From Nyssa sinensis (lineage: Eukaryota > Streptophyta > Magnoliopsida > Cornales > Nyssaceae), in assembly GCA_008638375.1 (NCBI GenBank), contig CM018041.1:17258453-17322452 (forward strand): a stretch of 64,000 nucleotides of DNA, written 5' to 3'. Made by a program: the position numbers and the translations under genes. Below are positions 10,090 to 20,700 of the stretch, piece after piece. Every line of letters starts with the position of its first letter. Within the stretch, counting starts at the first letter, position 1. Below the pieces are notes generated by a model. That model searched no databases and was not told the origin of the DNA. It was given only the letters and a program-made list of their open reading frames with translations.

Positions 10090-11020
10090 GGCATGCTATA
10101 GTCAACATGGACCAAAGAGCAAACTACTAAGATGAAAGAAAATGCTCATAATGCGAGTTAACTATTTATTGCTAATATAGTTCTGTGAGAAGTCGCAATA
10201 AAGAAACAATCTCTAGCTTTGGAAAAAGTTAGAGAACCTGTATAGGAAGAAATCATTCACCAACTATTTGTACTTGAAGCAATGGTTATATACCCTTAAG
10301 ATGAAGGAAGTTATTTCCATTAATGAGCACCCTTAACGAATTTAATAAAATTATTACAGACTTGAAGAATATTGATGTTAAAATTGAAAAGGAAGACCAA
10401 ACTCTAATTGTTTTATGTTAATTACTAGATTCCTTTGCTAGTTCTATGTTGTTTAGAAGGGATACCATTTCTTATTTTTTGTTAAGGCACTTTTGAACTT
10501 GAAAAATTTGAGAACTAAATTAAACGGGAAAGGGTCTATACGTGAAGGTTGTTTAATTTCCTCTAGTAATAAAGGTTGATCCTTTAAAAAGGGCTTTCGT
10601 AATGGTAAGGGTAAAGGCAAATACAGAACAAGATCTAGAGGTCGGTCATAGTTCATAGTCTAGACCAAATAGAAAAATGTTATAAGTAACTACTATCACA
10701 AAAGTGAGCACTACAAAGCTAAGCATCGTAAGTTCAAAGAACAAGGGGGAATAAGAAGGAAAGTTCTTCTAAAATTACTAATGTTGCAAAAGATAATGTC
10801 AGTGTAGTCACTGTTATAGATAATGTTCCAGGTTTGAATGGATTCTTAATTTGGGTTACTCTTATCATATGTCCCTTCAACCGAGATTGATTCATTACCT
10901 GCAAGGCAATCAATGATGTTTTACTCTTAATGAATAACAATATGGCTTATAAGACTGCTGATACATGTATAATTCAAATTCGGTTGCATGTTGAATATGT
11001 GAGGACTTTGACTGTAGAGA
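10090..11020 (+). pseudogene. Decayed Copia gag-protease fragment
   Basis: Translated in pieces, this matches the plant Copia Gag UBN2 region. An MTKEQTTKMKENAHN-like start is followed by EFNKIITDLKNIDVKIEKED (about 10335-10400), a classical UBN2 stretch, and then a basic linker. A zinc-knuckle remnant reads YYHKSEHYKAKHRKFKEQ (about 10690-10745), with its cysteines lost. A protease start follows (WILDLGYSYHMSLQPR, about 10840-10890), where the expected D-S-G has become D-L-G. Stops and frameshifts are frequent. It ends near 11020 and no LTR of its own could be assigned with confidence. It belongs to a different Copia lineage from copy 1. Confidence 0.7.
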
Positions 11021-11339
11021 CATGGAAAAATTGAGGATGAACTTTTTCGTTTTGACGATAGGGCTATGATGCCTTGACCCGAGACATGACACGTAGACCG
11101 AGGTAGACCGACTGAGTCGTGTAGTACCTAGGTAACCCGAGCTATTAGGGCTCTATGTTGGGATATTTTAGAGACTAAAAAATTTTGGAAGGTGAACGGT
11201 TCATTTTGAGTAGCTAGTACGGGCGACACCCGAGCAAACCAGAACCATGCCTCGTAATGCGTGTGCGCATGTATTTCCATGCATGCATACATACGTGTAC
11301 AAGTATAGGCTGTGAAATATGAGTGTATGTGTACGTGCC

Positions 11340-11719
11340 CGGAATTTAATATATACATATGTATATGGAAATATATACATGTATAATATGTGTAGGCATA
11401 AAGTATAATATGTGTATATGTACGTATAATGAGTTGTATATATATATATATATATGTATGTATATTATGAATACTAAAAAGGGAAACAGGAGACAACAAG
11501 CACACAGCGCTATGTGGGTGTGTGCAGTGTGTGGGTCGGTTGTGTGTGTGGGAGACCGTGCGTATGTGTGTGTTTGAAGTATAATATATATATATATATA
11601 TATAGATATGTGAAAGACCAAGTTTGCAAGCAATGCATTAAATGCATTGCTGCAGGGACAATAAAGAAAGCTGAAAGGGGAGTGGGTATTAGAGTGTGCA
11701 GAGGGGCTTCAGAGCATGG

Positions 11720-11765
<46 letters not shown>
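11340..11765. repeat. Microsatellite cluster (TA, GT, GA tracts)
   Basis: TA/TG-rich tracts at about 11340-11465, a GTGTGTGG-rich stretch at 11515-11575, a TA run at about 11583-11603, and a long GA run at about 11723-11763. Several open frames here simply translate these repeats and are not genes. Confidence 0.9.
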
Positions 11766-12725
11766 ATGATGTATATGTATATACATATGGGGTTGTCGGT
11801 TAGAGAGAAAAAGAAAAGAAAGACAGAAGAGAGGGAGAAAAGAAAAAGAACTGAGAGACATAGAGAGAGCTTGGAGCTTGAACCGGAGGTTGGGGCAGAA
11901 GGGAGAAGGAGAGGCATGCACTGAGAAAATCAGTAAACAAAAGGTAAGTGGGTCATTCTGTTTTAAATTTTAGAAAGCATGATAATTTATTTAAATGGTA
12001 GGGTCATATTGAGAATGAAAAATGGAGTCTAACACAACAAGAATGAGTTAAAATGGTTAAGGATTGAGGGAGTTAGGAGCAGTTGCAGGTCACGGGTGAG
12101 GGATCAGATTCTTTATATTTTATGTATAAAACTCGATTTAAATGATGGGAAATTCATGGGGTGAGGTGCAGAAATGTTTAGGAAAAATAATTACAACAAA
12201 ACAGTCACGAAGAATGAGGGTTTTGAACTTGGCCGGAGATTCGGCCATGGCTCTTTGACCTCCTATTCGTGACGTTTGAGTGGCCCAAGTTCAAAATGAA
12301 GCTTAGATATGAGATCCTTGGAGGAAAATGAAGAAAACTGCATTTTTAAAATAAAGAAAATCCATCGAAAAACGGTCGTCGGCGCTGGAACCCTACCGGA
12401 GACACGCCGAAAAAACGGGGAAGAAGGCACTGTGTAATTCAGGTCGAGACCGGGTCCGGGTCGGATCGGAACCCGACCGAACTTAAAACCAGATACCCAT
12501 TTAAGCCATAATACGTTGTTTTGAGGGGATAATTTTTAAATTCTAGGGCTGAAGTTAGCATGACCTGTTGAACTAGTCAGACTAGTTGGTTCACCACAGC
12601 CCTAGATCGGTTTAGGGTTTTGAACAGAAAACCCACCGGTTCAATTCTAATTGAACCAGAACTTCAAGAAATTACGAACCAACCCCCAAAAATTTTAATT
12701 AATTATGACCTGACCCTCCTGAATA

Positions 12726-12775
12726 AAATATTAATTAAATTAATTAATTAATTAATTAAATAAATTAATTTAAAT
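12726..12775. repeat. TTAA-type simple repeat
   Basis: A run of AATTAATTAATTAATT units, part of the non-coding interior of the Gypsy LTR-like region. Confidence 0.75.
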
Positions 12776-13848
12776 ATCACAAAATAGTCCGTAGTCCAAA
12801 TGGGATGAGTCATTAGTGTATTTCGACTATCTCGACCATTCTGAGACCAATGGTGAGGTCCGTTTTATGAGACAGAGTCCCAAAAAGTAAAAGACCCGTA
12901 ATAACATTAAAAATTATCAAAATGCCCCTGAGTTGAAACGTAGTCAAACGAACTCCGAATTAAGTAAACAAATAGTGAAATTTTATTATCTCGACCATTC
13001 TGGACTCAACCATGGAGTCCGATCTTCCAAAAGAGGCCTCGGGATGTGAGGACCCATAAGAGTGCAAAATGACCGTTCTGCCCTTTTTAGCTTGGATGTC
13101 CGGATTAAATTCTACGAAAGCCTAAACCTATTTTCTTCGATGTTCTGGACTCAACAGTAGAGTTTAATTTGGTAAAATAGAAACTCATAAAATAAAGACA
13201 TAAAATTTGATAAATAGCATAATTCAAGTAGCAATTGAATTGAGTGGTATTTCATGATTTTAGGAACACTGAAAAGGCAAAGAGAAGGCGGTCTGACCTT
13301 CTGCATTTTGACTATTATTTCTGCTACGCTACGAGTATGATTTCTTAGGGTTGAGACCAACCCATCAGGTACGATATATTGTGCAAAGTAAGAAATAGAA
13401 TTAAGTTTAGGAATGATTTGCATGTTGATTGAATGGATCATATATTTATTTGTTTAAGGTCAGAAAATCACATAAGGAATGTTGCTTCAAAAAGAAACCT
13501 TAAGTTTGATTGTTTACGTTACTTATGTGCTTCTTGCTGCTCCATGGAGATATGATATATTCTGTGTTGTGTTGTACGTGAATTATATTTTTAGGGAGTT
13601 GTTAAGATTGTGAACACATGACTTGAGTATGTATTTTCGTTGATCATGTATTGCATACATTCATGTGGAAGATTTTTTGTTATTCAGATGTTGTGATTAC
13701 CTCAAGTGGAAAACATTGTTTAAAAGCATGCCCCATGTGTTAGTAAATTTCTTATCTGAGATTGTGTTATTGCATGGTGGAATCAAAGCATATTGGCATA
13801 GTGTGATGTATTGAAAGCATAGTGTGCGTTGAGCTCGTGGTGTTAAAT

Positions 13849-13930
13849 ATGGTACTCAGCTTCCATCGGATGTGTTCCGAAAATGAGATATAGTACTCAG
13901 CTTCCATCGGATGTGTTCCGAAAATGAGAC
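13849..13930 (+). repeat. Two 41-bp repeat units, forward orientation
   Basis: Units at 13849 and 13890 read TGGTACTCAGCTTCCATCGG followed by ATGTGTTCCGAAAATGAG. The same unit occurs five times in reverse orientation at 14201-14411. Confidence 0.9.
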
Positions 13931-14130
13931 ATGTGCAAGTGTACATTTATATCTATATGTCATTCAATATCATCATACAATGTACTAGCAATAATCTACA
14001 TGTCATCCAACTCATTAACATAATTTAAGGCATGGCATGTGCAAGTGTACATTTATATCTATATGTCATTCAATATTACCATACAATGTACTAGCAATAA
14101 TCTACATGCTATCCAAATTATCCATGCAAT
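13931..14130 (+). repeat. Direct duplication with a 106-bp period
   Basis: ATGTGCAAGTGTACATTTAT begins at 13931 and again at 14037, and the following roughly 85 bases are nearly identical. This block lies between the two oppositely oriented arrays of 41-bp units. Confidence 0.85.
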
Positions 14131-14200
14131 GTAGTGACAAGGCCCATGAAACACCCACACAACTCTATGCCACAACCATGTCAACTCTATGCCATGTCCA

Positions 14201-14411
14201 TGTCTCGTTTTCGGAACACATCTGATGGAACCTGAGTACCAATGTAATGTCTCGTTTTCGGAACACATATGATGGTAACTAAGTACCATGTCTCATTTTC
14301 GGAACACATCCGATGGAAGCTGAGTACCATGTCTCGTTTTCGGAACACATCCGATGGAAGCTGAGTACCATATCTCATTTTTGGAACACATCTGATAGAA
14401 GCTGAGTACCA
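14201..14411 (-). repeat. Five 41-bp repeat units, reverse orientation
   Basis: Units start at 14201, 14248, 14289, 14330 and 14371. The first is about 6 bases longer. They are reverse complements of the units at 13849-13930, so the two arrays could fold into a hairpin with a loop of about 270 bases. Confidence 0.9.
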
Positions 14412-14515
14412 TATTAAATCGGTTAGATTGTCCTTTATTTTATTTTCTTTTAGTTTCATTACTCGCGCCTCGGGTTGCGAGAATTCGGGGTGTGACATTG
14501 ACAAATGCTTCCACA

Positions 14516-14921
14516 TGTGGTATCCCATATATTTTAGGTGAGAAGAATTTGGTTGGTATATAAGACATTACAAGTCTTACAACTAATAACTTGGCTTAAA
14601 GAATTTTGGGCCATGTGGTTGGGCTCTATTTAGGTTATTAGGTCAATTGGCTTTAGTAGTTATAAAAGGTATCATATCCAGTACTTAGCAGGTATTGGTC
14701 CCTAAATTCTCTCCTAATAGGTAGCTCAAATATTTGGATTCTTTTGAGGACATGTGTTCTTGCAGGAGGACAAATGTGGGTATCCCACATCAGTTGGTGA
14801 GAATAAATTGGGTGTATATAAGATATCACAAGTCTTACTACTAATAACTAGGATTTAAGCATTATGACATATGGTTGGCTCTTTCTTTAGGTTATTAGGA
14901 CAACATGCTTGGAGTGTTATA
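14516..14921 (+). mobile_element. TRIM-like element with very short LTRs
   Basis: Two similar repeats of just under 150 bp (14516-14664 and 14775-14921) begin TGTGGTATCCCATA and TGTGGGTATCCCACATC and each contain GTATATAAGA, a TATA-like signal. The 110-bp interior begins near AAGGTATCATATCC, which resembles an initiator-Met primer site, and ends with the purine-rich GCAGGAGGACAAA just before the second repeat. LTR, primer site, purine tract, LTR within about 406 bp is the TRIM layout. No coding sequence and no target duplication were identified. Confidence 0.5.
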
Positions 14922-15330
14922 CGACTTCTACCAAATTTGAAGAAAAACTTCATTTCTTTAGGTAGTTTGGATTAAATTGGTTACAAGTTGTTCGTTAAAA
15001 ATTGAATTATGAAGGTTTGCAATAAATCTTTTGTGTGATGAAGGTTCATAATATTAATGCTCTTTATGTTCTTCAGGAAAGTACAATTATTGGTTCTATA
15101 GATGTTTCCTTTTTTATTGTTTTGGATTTAATATTACCTACTTGTAATATATGCATCTAAGTCATATAAGCATAAGGGGTGAGGCAATTTAAGATAATAA
15201 TCAATTAGCTAAAAACTAATATAATCAACTAACTATCCTATTGAGTTACGCAAATAATTCTAAATTATTCTTCTAATTAATTAATCTAAATTAATTAAAC
15301 GTGAATTTAAGTGTTATAACCAAGTGTTCA
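14922..15330. other. AT-rich stretch, nothing recognised
   Basis: No ORF, repeat or element edge was identified up to the target-site duplication AATAG at 15331-15335. Confidence 0.5.
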
Positions 15331-15335
15331 AATAG

Positions 15336-15975
15336 TGAAAGGCCCTATATGTATCTAGATGTATTAAACTTGACCTAGAGGGGGGGAGGAGTGAATAAGT
15401 TAGATGGTAAATTAAAATTTTAGTATTCAGATTTTAAAGAACCCAACAGTGATTAAGGTTATCACTTTGATTAAGTGAGAATTGCGTTCTAGTGCGAGCA
15501 ATAAAAAATCAATGGCAAGAAATTATAAAGCTAATAAAGCAATAAAAGCTAAAAGACAAACATACCAATTTTTGTTGACGAGAAAACCACCACAAATCAA
15601 TTATATCTCCTTTAAAAAATCTCGAGGCGCTGACCTAGATGTACTTAATCCATTAGAAAAGCTTTGGCGATTACAGATGTGATAGACACAATGACTTAGT
15701 CCCTCAATCCTTGCTCTTGTTCTGACTCTCCTCAAACTTGAATCCACAAGCGCTCTTCATATAGACCTTAGCTTCGAATCCTCGAATGGACAACCTCAAT
15801 CATAGTTGCGAACTCTATACAACCTCGAGCTATATGATTGGACAACCTTGAAATCCATAAGAATGTACTCTAATGGTGAAGAATAATCTATGGTATGGTT
15901 CTTAGATCAATAGGCCATGGATTTATGTAAATATGTATATACCTAATGAAATCCATTTGGCACTAGAAGAATAAT

Positions 15976-16035
<60 letters not shown>

Positions 16036-16716
16036 TTTTATTGCAGCAACCAAAAGTCCTAATAATTTCATGCTAAAGACTATTTATAGTCTTAGGTTAA
16101 AAAAAGCAGGAATCTTTTAAAAATTGGAAACTATTTTCATAATTTTTTATGGTCATTCAAACGAGCCCTTTGGTCGTTTGAATGAGTGTCTTTTGAAAAC
16201 ATGGGACGAACCCACTGCTCTGGTCGTTCGAACGATCTTTCGAACGAGGTTCTACGAAGTTAAATTGCAAAGCCTCTGTTTTGGTCATTAGAATGACCAT
16301 TCCAATGAGATCCTATAAACAACTCAAACACCACATTGTCTTGGTCGTTCCAATGATCGAGGCAGAATGCTCGAATGAACTAACTCACACACAAATAAAA
16401 GTCTTTCTCATTTAATAATAAATCATATGAAGACCAATGAGAGTTTTAAAAACCAAGCCCACACTGTTTTAAAAACACATGTTTTTCAAAAACTTGCTAA
16501 TGCATGAAGGTATATGTGTGTAATTCCATGAACCATAAATCTAAGAAATATATGTTCCTAACAATTGCAACCACCTATGTTGAGAAGAACTCTCCATGTA
16601 GCTCGAAGCACCGAGATGAACACAAGGCTTAGGGACATGGTCTAACTTAAATTACATATCAAAAGTTTTGTCAAACACTGATTAACCAATAAAAAGATAG
16701 ATTACATGTCTTAACA
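15336..16716 (-). repeat. 3' LTR of the large Copia element (about 1.38 kb)
   Basis: On the minus strand it starts TGTTAAGACATGTAATC at 16716, directly after AAACGGGGGGCTTG, and ends CCTTTCA at 15336. The part from about 15793 to 16716 aligns with 22205-23071. It contains a TATA box (minus strand, 16081-16088), a CT/TA microsatellite (about 15978-16024) and many imperfect GGTCGTTCGAACGA palindromes (16150-16380). The frame at 15482-15682 is LTR sequence. Confidence 0.9.
16081..16088 (-). promoter_or_regulatory. TATA box of the large Copia 3' LTR
   Basis: TATAAATA on the minus strand, inside GACTATAAATAGTC. It is conserved in the 5' LTR at 22438-22445, which supports the minus orientation. 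Confidence 0.7.
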
Positions 16717-16730
16717 AGCCCCCCGTTTGG
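16717..16730 (-). other. Polypurine tract of the large Copia element
   Basis: Minus-strand AAACGGGGGGCTTG immediately upstream of the 3' LTR, in the position where plus-strand DNA synthesis would be primed. Confidence 0.75.
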
Positions 16731-17078
16731 CAATTTGTGACAAAAATGAACCCTATACATAAATAGATCTAAGACAATAAATTGAAAACCCTCAAGAAGC
16801 CAGAAGAAAATATTTTGAGTACTTTTGACTATCTACTCATGATACATCTCATCAACTGCTCTTTATTTCCCAACGCATCGGACTTATCTTATCTACAAAA
16901 CCAACACTGAACTATATCTATGAAAAATGTTGAATGATAACAAGATATAAGATTAGGCTAAACATTGATAGGTGATCATACTATATAAACCAAAAGAGTA
17001 ATAGTAGACAATATCTCATGCCAAAAAAAATATATATACTCCTCATTTTTGTCACAATGGCAAAGCAAGAAAGATATA

Positions 17079-17327
17079 CTCCCTCCATCCCATTTTAAGA
17101 GTCCTTTATTCCATTTTTCACTATCCCATTTTAAGAGTCCCATTTGAAAAGTCAACGTACTTTTAACATATGAATTTTCAAAACTACCATTTATTACACC
17201 TAATGTGAACATGATTTAAAATTAAATGAGGGAAATATGGGAAATTTAAATAGTTTCAAAATAATAAAATAATACTTCTTAAAAAGTTAGAATTCCCAAA
17301 TGGGACTTTCATTTTGGGACGGAGGAA
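17079..17327. mobile_element. Stowaway-type MITE (Tc1/mariner family)
   Basis: The left end CTCCCTCCATCCCATTTTAA follows a TA. The right end GGGACTTTCATTTTGGGACG, then GAGG, is its inverted copy, giving a terminal inverted repeat of about 25 bp. CTCCCTCCGTCCC is the signature of plant Stowaway MITEs, which duplicate TA on insertion. The right-hand TA seems changed to TC. At about 249 bp it is normal for the family. It lies within the downstream region of the Copia element, so it inserted later. Confidence 0.88.
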
Positions 17328-17479
17328 TCAAAGATAAAATAATAAAGATAGAAGATATAACAAGGCAGAATAAATGAATAAAAAGACATGCATGAAAAAT
17401 AATGCAATAAAGAGTATCATGTCTAGCATATATGATCAAGAAATATCTACAAAATACAACTGAGCCTCGCTACAGATAA

Positions 17480-18729
17480 CACTCATCACTTAGCTACATT
17501 ATCAGTTTGCATGGTATCATCTGAAGAAGTATCTGTCTTGAGAACCACATTGACATCAACTGTGAGGCTTTTGATGGACTAATGGATCTCTACTTGTTGT
17601 GTTATTAATGTGTTTGCATGATGATCAAGACAGTTTATGGCAGCCTCATGGCGATCGAACCATTCTAGAATTAGAAAAAGAAACTTCTGATATATCCTCT
17701 GATCTTGATACTCTATCAAAGCCATAATCGAAAGAAAGAAATCCTATCTGATACGCTCATAATGGCGATCGAGATCAGCTTGAGTAATACTGGGAGGCAC
17801 AATTGGTGCTGGAGCTGGAGCGGAGGGATCAGAAATCTAAGGCTACTCTAGGTCATCAGCGAGGAAATCATCAACTGGATCAGCAATGGCCGCAACAACA
17901 TGATAAATTGTCCAGAATTTGAAGTACAAGATTGACGGACCGTAGTTTGAGTGAACGGACTCATATGGAGGGTAAAAGTGTCACTCCGTAGGATCGGAAC
18001 ATGTTACTGAACAAGAAGACAGGTGATCAAACTTTTGAAAGGTAGACCATCACGCTATGTCCCAGTACGTGCTATAGTAATGGAATGGAAAATACGAGAA
18101 GCAACATCGATAGTCTGCCCAGTCCCGATGGCGTACAAGAACCTACCTTTATCAGGACTAATGGTATTGGTGTGACTCATGGGGGCCAACATCGAACAAA
18201 TGATTAGATTGAGGACCCTGTAGTCCTTAAAAAGTAATGCGTGATCGTTATGCAAACCATGTGTGCGATAGACAACTAACCTATCAACATGAAGAGTGGA
18301 TGCAATAACATCCTTAGAAGCACGTTAGCACCAAGTATTGGATAATGTGGATAAAAAACACGCGGTAGCTGAAGAAAGGTAGCAAGCACTGCAAGGGTCA
18401 ACAAAAATGGCACACCGTGAACATAGACACTAACAGTAGGGTCTATGACACGTAGCTCCAAGTTCGCGTAAAACTCACAAACAGGTGGCACATCAGCTGG
18501 GCTAATGATAAAAAGAAGTGGAACCCTAATCCCGTGCAACAAACTGATGGTGCAGAAGAGTCTTAACAAAGTGCTCTAGCCGCACTGACTGCTGTACTAG
18601 AATAGTACGGTGATGTATCATGGAGCAATGCTCCTTAGCATCAGTGGATTGAAATGTGTCCGCATCAGCGGTTCTCATAATAGAGACCGCATATGGGAAA
18701 TGAGACGTTGCAGCTAGGTGCTGAGCCAT
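17480..18729 (-). pseudogene. Extra ORF downstream of Copia pol, putative plant transposon protein domain
   Basis: Minus-strand frames line up as one decayed protein. MAQHLAATSHFPYA starts near 18729. PPVCEFYANL and a VHGVPF segment follow (about 18400-18500), then LNLIICSMLAPMSHTNTISPDKGRFLYAIGTGQTIDVASRIF (18055-18255, interrupted here only by description). A proline-rich linker (SAPAPAPIVPP, about 17805-17835) comes next, and a charged stretch (ADLDRHYERIR) ends near 17480. The pattern of a REFYANL motif, a V-x-G-V-P-F motif and a closing LxAI-TGxxIDV block is, to my recollection, that of the plant-specific 'putative plant transposon protein' domain. Its function is unknown. The position between pol and the 3' LTR corresponds to the env-like slot of SIRE elements. 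At least two stops and frame changes are present. Confidence 0.6.
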
Positions 18730-20135
18730 AAGACAGTCACTAGAATATATGATAGAATTCTAAGATGGCTCTATGTTAGTGAGACTATACTAACAGTCTC
18801 AAACTAGTCCTAACTATGATGTGGAAAGGAAACAAAAAGAACTAAGGAATGAGAATGAGAGGAAACTCACCAAGTGAAGAGATGTGACCCAAATGGGAAA
18901 ACAATCAGTGAAAAAGTCCCCGTGTCTTGCCTAACACTTTAATTGGATCGGAATATCAAAACTCGAAAGCAGGGAGAAAATATGGAAGAGAAAATATAGC
19001 AAAAATTAAATGAAAAGTAAAGTAAAAATAGAAAACTAACCATTTAAAATGAGTTCAAATGAATCGAACAGATGCCTCAATTTCAGTGCGTTTGTTCGAA
19101 CGAGAGGGGTGGTCATTCGAACAAGAGCCCATTACACAAGGAAAATATTAAATGTTTGTTCGAACGAACATATGGTCATTGGAATAACCGAAGCAAAACT
19201 TCACTCTGTCTTTTTCTACGAAAAATTTTGAAGAAAAATATTTGAAAATCCTAATTAAGCACAAATAGCACATTATCCCCAAAACTTTTTAAGACAAAAT
19301 ATATAGATATGAAATCATGCATTAGAGACAATTAGATATATTCCCAAGATTTTTAATATCCACAAATACTCTAAAGTACTCAATATGCATTAATCTCCCC
19401 CCCCTAACACACTCTCTCAAGTAGTATATTATGGAATTGTAAAAATTCAATCATGAGACATTTTGTTTCCAATGAGTTCATTACAGTATTGAATGATTCA
19501 ACCACCAATAAGCACAAACAACTATAATAAATCAACCAAGGTGATTTTTGATCACTTTTTCCATCCATAAAAATCTTTAAAAAAAATGACAAGGCAAAAA
19601 ATATTACCTTTTAAATGCATTTACATTTCAAAGAGGCTTTCACACTACTAGGTAGGCAGCTCTTTTTGAAGGTACACCAATGCTTTTGATAGCTTTTGCA
19701 CTATCCCATAGATAGCCCTTTCATTGCACAAGATTTAATAAACAATTTGTTACATGTGCAACCTACCAAAGATGACTCTTCTAGCCATGGACTCATTGAA
19801 AGTTCAACATAAACTGATTTGATTCCTCACTTCGACAAGATATATCTCAATGATCAAATGAGCATAACAATCATAATGAGAAACATGGAAAAATTAAGAG
19901 TAAATGACATTGTCTCCGATACTTAGAAGCATTCTATTAAAAAGAAAGAATTAGGGATATTGTAATCCAATGCACCTAAAAATAAGAAACTCTTTTTGAA
20001 TTTCTTTAAAAAAAAATGAAACAAACAATAAAACCAAAAGATTAATACAAAGAAAATCCTTAAATTAAGAAACTATAGATCTAGGAGAAGAAAAAGCATA
20101 CTATGACCATCCTAGACTATGGGTGGAACCCTAAC
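18730..20135 (-). other. Non-coding downstream region of the large Copia element
   Basis: No credible ORF lies between RNase H and the extra ORF. It contains more GTTCGAACGA-type palindromes at about 19080-19190, the same motif as in the LTR. Short frames at 19049-19231 and 19404-19592 show no domain. Confidence 0.6.
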
Positions 20136-20700
20136 TTACTCAATTGAGAAAATACCTATAGATTTCCTAAGATTCTCGAACCTAAGGCCATCTAAAGGTT
20201 TTGTGAAGATATCAACAAGTTGGTGTTCAGTAGGAAAATATTGCAATGATAGAATATTCTCTTCTACTAGATCTCTAATGAAATGATGTCGAATGTCTAT
20301 ATGCTTAGTTCTAGAATGTTGAACAAGATTTTTGGAGATGTTAATAACACTCGAGTTATCACAATATATCGTCATAGTGCTAACACTAACTCTATAGTCT
20401 TTCAACATTTGTCTCATCTATAAAAGCTGGGCACAACTACCTATAGCTATATACTCTATCTCAATTGTGGAGAGAGAAATTGAATTTTTTTCTTACTATA
20501 CCAAAATACTAATGCATTCCCTCAGTAGAAGCAACTACCAAAAGTACTCTTTCGGTCATCAACATTCTCATCCCAATCTGCATCAGAATATGCAACTAAT
20601 GTGGCATTGGTATCAAAAGAATACCGAATTCCATTTTCAAGAGTAGCACACACATATCTAACTATACTCTTAACCGCAATCAAGTGTGACTCTTTAGGAT
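20136..20700 (-). pseudogene. pol: Large Copia RNase H
   Basis: Minus-strand translation gives NPKESHLIAVKSIVRY, then YSDADWDEN with the first catalytic aspartate, DDRKSTFGSCFY, SISLSTIEIEYIA (normally STAEAEYIA), IYCDNSSVINISKN and KHIDIRHHF, ending with VDIFTKPLDGLRFENLR. The order and motifs are typical of plant Copia RNase H. Stops occur near 20420 and elsewhere, so the enzyme is not intact. This domain would remove element RNA during reverse transcription. Confidence 0.88.

Larger units (their letters stand above)
11067..14497 (+). mobile_element. Gypsy LTR-like region (possible long solo LTR)
   Basis: The left edge TGATGCCTTGACCCGAGAC and the right edge GAATTCGGGGTGTGACA look like the start and end of a plant chromovirus-type LTR. 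The interior is non-coding: microsatellites, a TTAA-rich tract and GACTCAACCATGGAGTCC-type spacers. No internal gag or pol is present. No matching 5-bp duplication is seen at these edges, so the exact limits and single-LTR status are inferred. Open frames inside it show no domain. Confidence 0.45.

Noticed and set aside
11128..11921. Several overlapping frames rich in Tyr-Ile, Ser-Leu or Thr-His
   Set aside because: They translate TA, GA and GT microsatellites. No domain or start context supports them.
14059..14528. Minus-strand repeat protein with SDVFRKRDM-like units
   Set aside because: It is the 41-bp non-coding repeat translated. The first unit is a different length and breaks the pattern, and the surrounding sequence is LTR-like.
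17480..18729. True envelope gene making the Copia element a retrovirus
   Set aside because: Only a plant-transposon-type domain pattern was seen. I found no signal peptide, transmembrane anchor or fusion peptide that would support an envelope glycoprotein.
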